Assembly: GCF_020923495.1 (NCBI RefSeq)
Contig: NZ_CP064048.1
Span: 2,063,501 to 2,127,500, forward strand
DNA from: Brevibacillus sedimenti
GTDB taxonomy: Bacteria > Bacillota > Bacilli > Brevibacillales > Brevibacillaceae
DNA: 64,000 nt
Direction: 5' to 3'
Position 1 is the stretch's first letter. Each line of letters opens with the position of its first letter. Made by a program: the position numbers and the translations under genes. The notes beneath the pieces are model-generated. The model was not told the origin of the DNA. It made no database searches and worked only from the letters and a program-made list of their open reading frames with translations. This document shows, in pieces, positions 1 to 7,699 of the stretch.

Positions 1-1193
1 CCGTTGACGAATACGGTGTCGACGTCTCCGCCCTGGGCGCCGTAGGCGATCAGCGAGGCGATGTTGTGGACAGGCTGCAGGTGAGGCTTGTCGAGGTCGA
101 TCAGAATGAGGTCTGCCTTTTTGCCCGTTTCCAGAGTCCCTACCTCGTGGTCGATGCCCAGCAGTTTGGCGCTTTCGATCGTCGCCATGCGCAGCACCTG
201 TTCGGCCGGCAGCCGGGTCGGGTCGCCGTAATCCAGCTTCTGCAGCCAGGTGGCGGCTTTGATCTCCGCAAACATGTCCAGCGTGGTGGCGCTGCCGGCG
301 CCGTCCGTACCAAGGCCGACGGTGATGCCTTGCGCCAGCAGATCGGTCACCGGCGCAATACCGCAGCCCAGCTTTAGGTTGCTGACGGGATTGTGGGCGA
401 CGCCGCCGCGCATGCCGCGCAGGTAGCCGATGTCTCGGCGCGTCAGGTGGACGGCGTGGGCCAAGAGGACATGATGGTGGTCGAACAGGCCGAGCTGGTA
501 CAGGTATTCGGTCGGGGTCTGTCCGTACTTGTCGCGGAGCTTGACCGTCTCCTCGATCGTTTCCGCCAGGTGGATGTGGATGGGCACGCGCCGCTCCCGA
601 GCCAGTGCGATCACCTCCCGCAGCGGTTCGGGCGGGCAGGTATAGGGGGCGTGCGGGCCAAACATCGTGGTGATGCGTCCATCGCCAGCACCAGACCACT
701 TTTCCACCAGGTCGATCCCTTCCTGCATCCGCTTGCCTCCGTCATCCTGGAGAAAGACCAGACCCCGGGTGAGCGAGGACCGCATCCCGCTGTCCAGCAC
801 CGCCTGTCCCACCGCGTCCATGCAGACATACATGTCGGCAAACGCGGTCGTGCCGGAGCGGATCATCTCCGCTGCGGCGAGCAGCGTGCCCCAGTAGATG
901 TCCTCTTCCGTCATCCGCGCTTCAGCGGGCAGCATCTTTTTCTCCAGCCAGTCCATCAGCTTCAGGTCGTCGGAAAAGCCGCGCATCAGGCACATGGCGG
1001 CGTGGTTGTGGGCGTTGATCAGGCCGGGCATCGCCGCCATTCCCCTGGCGTCAATCACCTCGTCTGCCTCACGGTCGATGACAGGGGCGACGCCGGCGAT
1101 CCGCTCGCCCTCGATCAGGATGTCCCCCGCAAACGGCTGCTCTCCCTCCCGCATCGTCAGAATCGTGCAGCCTTTGAGCAGTGTCGTCTTCAT
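1..1193 (-). CDS. 5-methylthioadenosine/S-adenosylhomocysteine deaminase-type amidohydrolase, 3' end cut by window edge
   Basis: Reading the minus strand from the ATG at 1193 gives an open frame of 397 codons that is still open at base 1. The protein has the amidohydrolase layout: an N-terminal beta-sandwich strand region, the metal motif NAHNH with His62 and His64, then HAPYTCPPE, HIHLAET, an HNPVSNLKL segment and GTDGAGS, which are the usual metal and substrate residues of MTA/SAH/5'-deoxyadenosine deaminases. These enzymes deaminate the purine nucleoside by-products of SAM use in the cytoplasm. The start is supported by GGAGGGG about 7 nt upstream. The gene appears to stand alone: 200 bases upstream lies the AT-rich, IS-carrying patch. 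The exact substrate (MTA, SAH or 5'-deoxyadenosine) cannot be told from sequence. Confidence 0.85.
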   Translation of the reverse strand, partial: MKTTLLKGCTILTMREGEQPFAGDILIEGERIAGVAPVIDREADEVIDARGMAAMPGLINAHNHAAMCLMRGFSDDLKLMDWLEKKMLPAEARMTEEDIYWGTLLAAAEMIRSGTTAFADMYVCMDAVGQAVLDSGMRSSLTRGLVFLQDDGGKRMQEGIDLVEKWSGAGDGRITTMFGPHAPYTCPPEPLREVIALARERRVPIHIHLAETIEETVKLRDKYGQTPTEYLYQLGLFDHHHVLLAHAVHLTRRDIGYLRGMRGGVAHNPVSNLKLGCGIAPVTDLLAQGITVGLGTDGAGSATTLDMFAEIKAATWLQKLDYGDPTRLPAEQVLRMATIESAKLLGIDHEVGTLETGKKADLILIDLDKPHLQPVHNIASLIAYGAQGGDVDTVFVN

Positions 1194-1558
1194 CTGGACT
1201 CCCCTCCACGTAATGATGATGGTGTCGCTTTGAGCGTAAGGGTTGCCGTTGCGGAAAGGTCAAGAGGCGGAGAAAACTCATCGTATGATATCCCTTTTGT
1301 TACTGTCCCGAAAATTTTCATGGAGGATTGTCTACTTATGTACCCTGCTAAAAATGCAATTCATGGAATGATTTCCTGAGGTTTTACAAACATGACTGAT
1401 GCGGATTCGCGAGATAGGCATTTCAGTGCTGGGGATGGTATAAAAGCATATGTGGTGAAGCGTTTGCTTGCAGCGGATATGCTCACACTGGAGGCAGGAT
1501 TGGAAATGATGCAACGCATAGGGGACTTGAGGAACGGTAGATTCACGGCATCACGGGC

Positions 1559-1566
1559 TATATTTA
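1559..1566. repeat. Target-site duplication, left copy (IS256-type)
   Basis: TATATTTA immediately before the left terminal repeat is repeated exactly at 2910-2917 after the right one. An 8-bp duplication is normal for the IS256 family and shows a single clean insertion. Confidence 0.9.
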
Positions 1567-1595
1567 GAGTCTATAAACTATTTTGTGTAAACTCC
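1567..1595 (+). repeat. Left terminal inverted repeat of IS256-type element
   Basis: 29 bp, starting GAGTCTATAAACT and ending ATTTTGTGTAAACTCC. It pairs with the reverse complement of 2881-2909 with about 7 mismatches, all in the outer half. Confidence 0.88.
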
Positions 1596-1645
1596 TAACC
1601 TTCAAAATAGAGTACAATGAATTCTAAGAAAGGTTGGGAGAGCCC

Positions 1646-2866
1646 ATGAGCCTGATGACCAAAGAGCAACTCAAGCAGTGGATCAAGGAAAAGAACATGC
1701 AATCGGTGGAAGACGTCCAATCGGCCCTGAAGGAGTTGTTTGCCGACACCCTTCAAGAGATGCTGGAAGCCGAACTGGAGACATCTCTTGGCTACGCCAA
1801 GCACGACACGAAAAACAAGAAAACCACCAACAGCCGGAACGGCTACAGCAAGAAAAAGGTGCGTTCCGAGTACGGCGATGTGGACATTCAGGTTCCGCGT
1901 GACCGGGCCGGTGAGTTTGAGCCGACCATCGTCAAAAAGAACCAAACGAACGTGACGGGTATCGAAGACCAAATCATTGCCATGTATGCCAAGGGTGTTT
2001 CTACCCGCGACATTCAGGATCACCTGCAGCAGCTCTACGGCATCGAGGTTTCTCCTACCCTCATCTCCAACGTGACCAACAAGATCGTCCCGCTGATCAA
2101 AGAATGGCAAAACCGTCCTTTGCAGGCTGTATATGCGGTCGTGTTCCTGGATGCCATTCACTTCAAGGTGAAACAAGACGGTGCCATCGTCAACAAAGCC
2201 GCCTACATGGCCATTGGCATTGACTTGGAAGGCCACAAAGATGTACTTGGCATCTGGATCGGGGAAAATGAATCGGCAAAGTTCTGGCTTCATGTCGTAA
2301 ACGAGTTGAAAAACCGGGGCGTGCAAGACATCCTCATTACCTGTGTGGACAATCTTCGCGGCTTCTCCGAGGCCATTTCCGCTTGCTATCCCATCACGGA
2401 AATCCAGAAGTGCATCATCCACCAGATTCGCAACTCGATCAAATACGTTTCCTACAAAGACATCAAGAAGATCACGTCGGCCCTGCAGCCGATTTATAAA
2501 GCGGCCACGGAAGAGGCCGCCTTGGAAGAACTGAATCAATTCGAGCAGACGTGGGGACAAAAGTACCCCCTTATTGTCCGTTCCTGGCGTACGAACTGGG
2601 CGGAAATCTCCACCTTCTTCAAGTACTCACCCGAAATTCGCAAACTGATCTACACAACCAATGTCATTGAGAGCTACCATCGCCAACTGAGAAAAGTCAC
2701 CAAAGGAAAAGCCATTTTCCCTACAGACGAAGCCCTGCTCAAAATGCTCTACCTGGCAACCATGGATGTGTTACGAAAGTGGACGGGGAGAGTTCAGAAC
2801 TGGGGCCAAATTCTGTTACAACTGTCCGTTCAGTTTCCGGAGCGAGTTCAACCATATCTCCGCTGA
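1646..2866 (+). CDS. IS256-family (mutator-type) transposase
   Basis: A 406-residue DDE transposase that cuts and joins the element ends. Visible family features are the N-terminal LFADTLQEMLEAELETSLGY segment, SRNGYSKKKV, and a DDE set: Asp in VVFLDAIHFKV, Asp in ITCVDNLRGF, Glu in TTNVIESYHRQL. The C-x2-H signature IQKCIIHQIRNS sits where the mutator family carries it. The length is normal for IS256 transposases (about 390-410). The ATG at 1646 is preferred over the in-frame TTG at 1634, which sits too close to its possible ribosome site; GGGAG lies about 6 nt before the ATG. The gene is intact. Confidence 0.95.
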   Translation: MSLMTKEQLKQWIKEKNMQSVEDVQSALKELFADTLQEMLEAELETSLGYAKHDTKNKKTTNSRNGYSKKKVRSEYGDVDIQVPRDRAGEFEPTIVKKNQTNVTGIEDQIIAMYAKGVSTRDIQDHLQQLYGIEVSPTLISNVTNKIVPLIKEWQNRPLQAVYAVVFLDAIHFKVKQDGAIVNKAAYMAIGIDLEGHKDVLGIWIGENESAKFWLHVVNELKNRGVQDILITCVDNLRGFSEAISACYPITEIQKCIIHQIRNSIKYVSYKDIKKITSALQPIYKAATEEAALEELNQFEQTWGQKYPLIVRSWRTNWAEISTFFKYSPEIRKLIYTTNVIESYHRQLRKVTKGKAIFPTDEALLKMLYLATMDVLRKWTGRVQNWGQILLQLSVQFPERVQPYLR

Positions 2867-2880
2867 GCCTAACGGCTATT

Positions 2881-2909
2881 GGAGTTTACACAAAATCATT
2901 GACAGACCC
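2881..2909 (-). repeat. Right terminal inverted repeat of IS256-type element
   Basis: Starts GGAGTTTACACAAAAT, the exact reverse complement of the inner 16 bp of the left repeat, and ends GACAGACCC. Confidence 0.88.
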
Positions 2910-2917
2910 TATATTTA
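2910..2917. repeat. Target-site duplication, right copy (IS256-type)
   Basis: TATATTTA, identical to 1559-1566. Confidence 0.9.
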
Positions 2918-2977
2918 CGTTTATGCTGAACATATTTTTTATACTATTAGCTTATATGACCGATTTCATTTGTAACA

Positions 2978-3018
2978 GGTTGTCGAGAATTTCTCGACAA
3001 CCATGATTTTTGTTTTTT
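2978..3018 (+). terminator. Rho-independent terminator at the end of the interrupted small ORF
   Basis: A perfect 12-bp dyad (GGTTGTCGAGAA / TTCTCGACAACC, one central base) is followed on the plus strand by ATGATTTTTGTTTTTT. It lies between two convergent small genes. On the other strand no T run follows, so it mainly serves the plus-strand gene. Confidence 0.6.
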
Positions 3019-3174
3019 AGCGATAGTTTCAGGTTTATTTTAATTTGAATGAAAGAATATAGATAATCATAAAAATAACGAAACTTACTATAGAAACTAT
3101 TCTTCGTTTATTAAATTCCTTCTCATTTTTCTCGACAATCCATTTAATAGCTTCTAAGAAATTGTATATGGCAA

Positions 3175-3179
3175 GAACG
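3175..3179. repeat. Target-site duplication, left copy (IS21-type)
   Basis: GAACG before the left end is repeated at 5351-5355. IS21-family elements make 4-8 bp duplications. Confidence 0.8.
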
Positions 3180-3234
3180 TGTCACCGCCGGGATATAATT
3201 GACCCAGGTTCGCCGGAAAGAAAATGACCCACCC
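3180..3234 (+). repeat. Left end repeat of IS21-type element
   Basis: 55 bp that align without gaps to the reverse complement of 5296-5350. Shared blocks are TGTCA, CGCC, TTGACCCA, TCGCCGG and TGACCCACCC. Confidence 0.85.
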
Positions 3235-3291
3235 ATAGCGAATATATCCCCTTCGTAATTAACGGCCAAGTTAATCTTCGGAGGGAGACAC

Positions 3292-4515
3292 ATGCTAAGG
3301 AGTGGGATAGTGATATCGTTACATACCATGAGGGCAGAAGGCAAGAGTATTCGTGAAATTGCCCGTCTAACGGGGCATTCTCGAAATACAGTTCGCCGAT
3401 ATCTCCGGGGTGAATTCTCCCCCGAAAAGGGAACCCGTAAATCTCGTGGTTCCAAGCTTGATCCGTATAAACCGTTCCTGCAGGAACGTCTTCAAGAAGG
3501 TATCTATAACTGCGAGGTTTTATTCGATCTTCTACGAGAAAAGGGGTATACCGGGGGACGTACCATCTTGAAAGACTATGTGAAGGACTTCCGTCCTCCC
3601 AAACAAGTTCCCGCTGTTCTTCGTTACGAGACGAAACCTGGTGAATATGCACAGGTCGACTGGGGACTGTGTGATTACGTAGATTTGGACGGTACAGTCC
3701 GAAAAGTGCCGGTATTTGTCATGGTATTGGGGTACTCTCGTTCCACCTATATAGAGTTCACTAAGCGTTGTGACATTCACAGCTTTCTTCGTTGCTTGAT
3801 TCATGCTTTTGAATATTTTGGGGGCATCCCAAAGGTAATGCTGACCGACCAGATGAAAACCGTCGTACTGGGCATGGGAGATGATCGAAAACCTCGCTGG
3901 CATCCGCTTTTTGCCGACTTTGCTGCAGCGATTGGGCTTGTTCCAAAAGTATGCAAAGTTCGACGCCCCGAAACAAAGGGAAAAGTGGAACGAGGCGTTC
4001 AATACGTAAAAAACAACTTTCTTCCTGGCAAACGCTTCGTTGATTTACAGGATCTCAATCAACAAGCCCTACACTGGTGCGAGCGGATTAACCGCCGTAT
4101 TCATGGAACAACCGGCGAACGTCCCATCGACCGACTCCGTGAGGAAAATCTGTCGCCTATCCCTTCAGCTGAACGATGGGAAAAATACTTGCATGAACCG
4201 AGACAGGTCAGCCGAGACGGATTTGTTAGCTACGATGGTGTACGATATGGGGTTCCATGGAGGTACAGTGGACGTGAGGGTACCGTGCGAGAAGTGAATG
4301 GGTGGGTGGAAATCTGGGCCGACGGCACATGTATTGCTCGACACCAAAAGGTCTATCGATCCCGTGCAACTGTTTTTTGTGAAAACCAGTATGCAGGTCT
4401 TACGACTGCTCAAGGATATGCCTATCCACGTCCGCAAGCCCGACAGATTTCATCGCAGCAAGTGGAAGTGCGTTCGCTGGATGTCTATGAGCAGCTGACG
4501 GGGGTGGGAGCATGA
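3292..4515 (+). CDS. istA: IS21-family transposase IstA
   Basis: A 407-residue DDE recombinase. Residues about 8-37 form a helix-turn-helix (GKSIREIARLTGHSRNTVRR) that binds the element ends. The catalytic core shows Asp in YAQVDWG, Asp in MLTDQMKTV and Glu in KGKVERGVQYVK. The C-terminal region carries the beta-barrel typical of IstA. The start ATG follows GGAGGG at good spacing. The stop overlaps the istB start by 4 nt (ATGA), the usual coupling that keeps IstA and IstB in proportion. No damage is seen. Confidence 0.95.
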   Translation: MLRSGIVISLHTMRAEGKSIREIARLTGHSRNTVRRYLRGEFSPEKGTRKSRGSKLDPYKPFLQERLQEGIYNCEVLFDLLREKGYTGGRTILKDYVKDFRPPKQVPAVLRYETKPGEYAQVDWGLCDYVDLDGTVRKVPVFVMVLGYSRSTYIEFTKRCDIHSFLRCLIHAFEYFGGIPKVMLTDQMKTVVLGMGDDRKPRWHPLFADFAAAIGLVPKVCKVRRPETKGKVERGVQYVKNNFLPGKRFVDLQDLNQQALHWCERINRRIHGTTGERPIDRLREENLSPIPSAERWEKYLHEPRQVSRDGFVSYDGVRYGVPWRYSGREGTVREVNGWVEIWADGTCIARHQKVYRSRATVFCENQYAGLTTAQGYAYPRPQARQISSQQVEVRSLDVYEQLTGVGA

Positions 4516-5279
4516 TTGAACTGGAACAGGCACGGCTACGTCTTGAGGAACTTGGGCTTCAGCAAGCGGCTCTACTCTTGGATGCCCATTTGGAAGCGGC
4601 AAGTCATGGACAGCCCACCTATCTGTCCTTTCTCAACATGCTTCTAGATGCAGAGATAGCGGAACGTCAAAAACGGAATATGGAGGTACGCACCAAACTC
4701 GCACACTTGCCTTACCGAAAAACGCTGGAGGAGTTCGATTTTGCTTTCCAACCCAGCATTGACGAACGGTTGATTCGAGAGCTGGCCACGATGACTTTTG
4801 TAACCCGACACGAGAATGTCTTGTTCTTAGGGCCTCCCGGAGTAGGAAAAAGTCATCTGGCGGTGGCGTTGGCTGTAGAAGCCATCTCGCAAGGGATATC
4901 CGTTTACTTTGTCAGTCTCTCGCAACTCATCGAAGATCTGCGAAAAGCTTACACGGAAAACAGGCTGGATAAACGCCTACGCATCTATATTCGACCAAAG
5001 CTCCTGATTATTGACGAAATTGGTTACTTACCGTTTGACAGTTTGGCAGCTAACCTCTTTTTCCAGGTAGTAAGTGCAAGATACGAGAGAGGGAGTATTC
5101 TGTTGACCAGCAACAAGAGTTTCGGTGAATGGGGGGAACTGATGGGCGATCCGATACTTGCTACGGCTATCCTGGATCGGCTCTTACACCATTCCCACAT
5201 CGTCAATATTAGGGGGAATAGTTACCGACTTCGTGAGAAGATGAGGACTGGAGCCTACGGCTCCCCCTCTACCACCTAA
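4512..5279 (+). CDS. istB: IS21-family helper ATPase IstB
   Basis: A 255-residue AAA+ ATPase that selects target DNA and activates IstA. Walker A is GPPGVGKSH near residue 110. Walker B is LLIIDEIGY near residue 160, followed by the SNKSFGEW sensor segment and an ILDRLLHH arginine-finger region, all typical of IstB/DnaC-like proteins. It is translated by 4-nt overlap with istA. Length and motifs are normal for the family. Confidence 0.95.
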   Translation: MIELEQARLRLEELGLQQAALLLDAHLEAASHGQPTYLSFLNMLLDAEIAERQKRNMEVRTKLAHLPYRKTLEEFDFAFQPSIDERLIRELATMTFVTRHENVLFLGPPGVGKSHLAVALAVEAISQGISVYFVSLSQLIEDLRKAYTENRLDKRLRIYIRPKLLIIDEIGYLPFDSLAANLFFQVVSARYERGSILLTSNKSFGEWGELMGDPILATAILDRLLHHSHIVNIRGNSYRLREKMRTGAYGSPSTT

Positions 5280-5295
5280 CCAACAAAAAATCGCC

Positions 5296-5350
5296 GGGTG
5301 GGTCAATTCTAAACCGGCGATGGTGGGTCAAAATAAAGTCGGCGTTGACA
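5296..5350 (-). repeat. Right end repeat of IS21-type element
   Basis: The reverse complement begins TGTCAACGCCGA and carries TTGACCCACC and TCGCCGG repeats matching the left end. The terminal dinucleotide is CA on the plus strand. Confidence 0.85.
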
Positions 5351-5355
5351 GAACG
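5351..5355. repeat. Target-site duplication, right copy (IS21-type)
   Basis: GAACG, identical to 3175-3179. Confidence 0.8.
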
Positions 5356-5393
5356 AATAGGATCATCAGTATTCCTAAGTAATAAAATTCCAC

Positions 5394-5691
5394 ATTAATA
5401 CCTCCCTTAGTGTTTTTTCTATCTTCCTCATTATGTAAATTTCCACCTATATATTACAAATGATATAACAAAAAAGTAAACCTGCTCGCATGTGCAGTAG
5501 TTTCATCCATTCCAAACAAATGCTTTTCCCCTTTGTCATAATATAGGTCAGCCTGCTTATCCCCTTTTGGATGTAGACGCATGCCTTCATCAAGTTTTTT
5601 AGGAAGTCCAAAACGACAACGTCTTCGAGTGTTGCCCCTTTCCAACGGACATTTTTTTGCCGTTGTTGTAATATTGTTTAATAAACAGCGA
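5394..5691. other. AT-rich intergenic stretch, possibly with a gene remnant
   Basis: This holds the likely promoter of the interrupted minus-strand membrane gene (about 5430-5460). It also holds an open minus-strand frame (about 5454-5660) ending in LPKKLDEGMRLHPKGDK and GMDETTAHASRF, which reads like coding sequence. That frame has no convincing start or ribosome site, and its upstream part runs into the murR promoter. It may be the tail of a decayed gene; no family is recognised. Confidence 0.3.
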
Positions 5692-5720
5692 TTGACTTTA
5701 GAAATAAAATTACATAAAAT
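5692..5720 (+). promoter_or_regulatory. Sigma-A-type promoter of the MurNAc operon
   Basis: TTGACT, 17-bp spacer, TAAAAT, placed 33 bp before the regulator's ATG. It is the only good promoter upstream of the operon, so regulator and catabolic genes probably share it. Confidence 0.55.
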
Positions 5721-5753
5721 AAAAGGGAAGTTTTGGTAGGAAGTGGTGTCGGG

Positions 5754-6605
5754 ATGCTGAGCGGAGGTCTTGTCAGTCTGCAAGCAATGTTGGAAGAATT
5801 GAAGCCGTCCGAACGAAAAGTGGCCGATTTTATTCTCGCCCATCCGCATGAGGTGGTAAAGCTGTCGGTCCAGAAGCTGGCGGAGTTGAGCGGCGTTTCG
5901 GAAGCGACGATCATTCGCCTGGCGCGGACGCTGAACATGAAGGGATACCAGGAATTAAAGCTGAGAATCGCCGGGGATCTGAACAAGCAGTCGGAGTCGG
6001 ACAGCTACCAGGAAATCATGATGGAGGGCAGCGTGGACTCGATCATGCAGGCGATCAGTTGGAACAACATCCAGTCGATCAAGGACACGCTTTCCGTCCT
6101 ATCAGCCGAAGAGGTGGAGCGGGCGGCCGAAGCGCTGTCCCGGGCCCGCAAGATCGACGTGTACGGAGTAGGCGCTTCTGCCGTGATCGCGGAGGACATC
6201 AAGCAAAAGTTTTCCCGGATCAACCTCTGGTGCGAAGCGTATTCCGACTTTCACGCCCAGCTCACGTCGGCCGTCAACCTGACGGAGCGGGACGTGGCAA
6301 TCGGCATCTCCTACTCGGGACAGACGGAAGACATCATTCAGTCGCTGACGGAGGCGAAACAGCAGGGGGCGACCATCATCACCCTGACCAAATTTGGGCC
6401 GTCTCCCGTCGCCGAGCTGGCCGACATCCGACTGTTCACCAGTTCGGTCGAAAAGAGTATCCGCAGCGGCGCCATGGCCTCCCGGATCGCCCAGTTGAAC
6501 GTGATCGACATTGTGTTTATCGCCATGGTCTCCAGAAGGCATCAGGAAGTGATCCCGCTGCTGGAAAAAACGCGCCTGGCCGTGAGCCGGACCAAGCGGT
6601 CGTAG
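5754..6605 (+). CDS. murR: RpiR-family transcriptional regulator, MurR-type
   Basis: A 283-residue regulator. The N-terminal RpiR helix-turn-helix (about residues 1-77) shows LKPSERKVADFIL and LSGVSEATIIRLAR. The C-terminal SIS phosphosugar-binding domain (about 110-240) shows VYGVGASAVIAEDI, IGISYSGQTEDII and TLTKFGPSPVA. MurR proteins sense MurNAc-6-phosphate, and this gene leads an operon with a MurNAc-type kinase and MurQ. ATG 5754 fits the usual RpiR N-terminus (GGLVSLQ) and has AGGA about 11 nt upstream. The TTG at 5733 is possible but too close to its ribosome site. The first downstream gene follows after 14 nt. Confidence 0.8.
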   Translation: MLSGGLVSLQAMLEELKPSERKVADFILAHPHEVVKLSVQKLAELSGVSEATIIRLARTLNMKGYQELKLRIAGDLNKQSESDSYQEIMMEGSVDSIMQAISWNNIQSIKDTLSVLSAEEVERAAEALSRARKIDVYGVGASAVIAEDIKQKFSRINLWCEAYSDFHAQLTSAVNLTERDVAIGISYSGQTEDIIQSLTEAKQQGATIITLTKFGPSPVAELADIRLFTSSVEKSIRSGAMASRIAQLNVIDIVFIAMVSRRHQEVIPLLEKTRLAVSRTKRS

Positions 6606-6619
6606 AGGAGGAAGCGAAG

Positions 6620-7663
6620 ATGGAAAGCGTCAAGCGGCTGCTGGAGGAATGGGTGGAGCAGGGGTTGATACCAGGGGCCGCCTTGCGTGTCGTCAACAGG
6701 CGCGGCCTCCTCTTCGCCTGTGACGTGGGCCGGACCAGTCTGCCGGACGGACAGCCGGTGACGCCGGATACGCTGTTCGACCTCGCTTCGCTGACGAAAG
6801 TGACAGCCACCTTGCCTGCCGTTCTGCTGCTGCTGCAGGAGAGGCGGCTCGCCCTGGACGATCCCGTAGGCTGCTTCTTTCCCGACTGTCCGGCCGACAA
6901 GCGGGATATCACCATCGAGCAGCTCCTGACGCATACGGCGGGATTGGCTGCCGACACGGAAAAACGGCGCAGGGACGCTCACATTCCGCTGCCGGAGACG
7001 TTGTACGCGCTGCCGCTGCTGCATCCGCCCGGCGAACGCGTGGTGTACAGCGACCTGGGGATGATCTGGCTGGGGCTGCTCGTGGAGAAGCTGACCGGAG
7101 AGCCGCTGGACCGTTATGTCAAGCGGCGCCTGTTTGATCCGCTGGGCATGCGGCACACCTGCTTCCGTCCGGATCGGAAAATTTTTCGCAATATTGCGTC
7201 TACAGAGTGGTGCCGCTTGACCAACGGCTTCCTCACCGGTGAGGTGCACGACGAAAAAGCGTACGCGATGGGAGGAGTAGCCGGTCATGCCGGCTTGTTT
7301 GCCACCGCCGACGACCTGTGCCGCTATGCCATGTTGTGGCTGGGCAGCGATCCGGCGCCGATCACCCCCAAATGGAGGGAGCAGGCCGTACGCTGCCGCA
7401 CGGAGGGCAAGGGAGGAGCGAGGGGCCTGGGCTGGGAGGTGAACTGCGCCGGTGAGGGGCTGAGCTGCGGCTGTGGATTCAGCCGGAACAGCTTCGGCCA
7501 CACCGGCTTTACCGGGACCAGCATGTGGATCGATCCGGAGCGCGGATGGGCCGTCATTTTCCTCACCAATGCCGTCCATCTTGGCCGCGATCACGCGCTC
7601 AGGCGCTTGCGGCCGATCCTGCACGATGCCGTCACGGCCCGGCTCATGCCGGACCTGACATAA
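6620..7663 (+). CDS. Serine hydrolase of the class C beta-lactamase/penicillin-binding fold, AmlE/YbbE-like
   Basis: A 347-residue serine hydrolase with the class C triad: Ser57-x-x-Lys60 (SLTK), Tyr-Ser-Asp in VVYSDLG, and HTG in FGHTGFTGT in place of KTG. No signal peptide is visible, so it seems cytoplasmic. Relatives in Bacillus MurNAc operons (ybbE/amlE next to murR, murQ, nagZ) are thought to act on muropeptide stems, and position between the MurR-type regulator and the transporter fits a peptidoglycan-recycling role. GGAGGAAG precedes the ATG. A general esterase activity cannot be excluded. Confidence 0.75.
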   Translation: MESVKRLLEEWVEQGLIPGAALRVVNRRGLLFACDVGRTSLPDGQPVTPDTLFDLASLTKVTATLPAVLLLLQERRLALDDPVGCFFPDCPADKRDITIEQLLTHTAGLAADTEKRRRDAHIPLPETLYALPLLHPPGERVVYSDLGMIWLGLLVEKLTGEPLDRYVKRRLFDPLGMRHTCFRPDRKIFRNIASTEWCRLTNGFLTGEVHDEKAYAMGGVAGHAGLFATADDLCRYAMLWLGSDPAPITPKWREQAVRCRTEGKGGARGLGWEVNCAGEGLSCGCGFSRNSFGHTGFTGTSMWIDPERGWAVIFLTNAVHLGRDHALRRLRPILHDAVTARLMPDLT

Positions 7664-7699
7664 ATTGCAGTCAAGTGTACAAAAGGGGGAAGTTGGAGC

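Larger units (their letters stand above)
1567..2909 (+). mobile_element. IS256-family insertion sequence, complete (1343 bp)
   Basis: A single transposase gene is enclosed by 29-bp imperfect terminal inverted repeats (1567-1595 and 2881-2909) that share the core ATTTTGTGTAAACTCC. An identical 8-bp direct duplication lies outside both ends. All parts needed for transposition look intact, so the insertion is probably recent. It splits the small ORF that starts at 1392. Confidence 0.93.
1392..3006 (+). pseudogene. Small 87-residue ORF interrupted by the IS256-type element (unknown function)
   Basis: Removing the element 1567-2909 and one copy of its 8-bp duplication joins 1392-1566 to 2918-3006 in frame, giving an 87-residue protein. 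It has a charged N-terminal half (MTDADSRDRHF...), then a likely transmembrane stretch (TFMLNIFFILLAYM) and a short basic tail. No family is recognised. The ribosome site is weak (TGAGG, about 11 nt before ATG), so coding is plausible but not certain. A tiny 13-codon ORF with GGAGG lies just upstream at 1339. The 3' end runs into a perfect hairpin at 2978-3002. Base composition is much more AT-rich than the flanking chromosome, which suggests acquired DNA. Confidence 0.4.
3180..5350 (+). mobile_element. IS21-family insertion sequence, complete (2171 bp)
   Basis: istA and istB overlap and are enclosed by about 55-bp inverted ends beginning TGTCA. Each end carries the internal repeats TTGACCCA...TCGCCGG and TGACCCACCC, typical multiple transposase-binding repeats of IS21. 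A 5-bp duplication GAACG flanks the element. All parts look intact. It splits the 60-residue membrane-protein gene on the minus strand. Confidence 0.93.
3035..5393 (-). pseudogene. Small two-helix membrane protein gene (60 residues) interrupted by the IS21-type element
   Basis: Deleting the IS21 element 3180-5350 and one GAACG copy joins 5393-5356 to 3179-3035 on the minus strand in one open frame of 60 codons plus TAA. It starts with GTG and has GGGAGG 7 nt upstream, an excellent ribosome site. The protein begins MEFYYLGILM and has two hydrophobic helices (about residues 5-20 and 38-57) separated by a charged loop (EKNEKEFNKRR). No family is recognised. A possible promoter (TTGTAA, 18 bp, CATAAT) lies just upstream near 5430-5460. 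The gene converges on the other interrupted small ORF, and its DNA is strongly AT-rich. It is broken in this genome unless the element excises. Confidence 0.65.

Noticed and set aside
1595-2560. A 321-codon minus-strand ORF inside the IS256-type element
   Set aside because: It is the antisense shadow of an intact transposase and has no ribosome site or family motifs.
5454-5849. A 131-codon minus-strand ORF before murR
   Set aside because: Its first half overlaps the murR promoter and coding start, and no start or ribosome site is seen. Only the C-terminal part (5454 to about 5660) might be a remnant, and no family was recognised.
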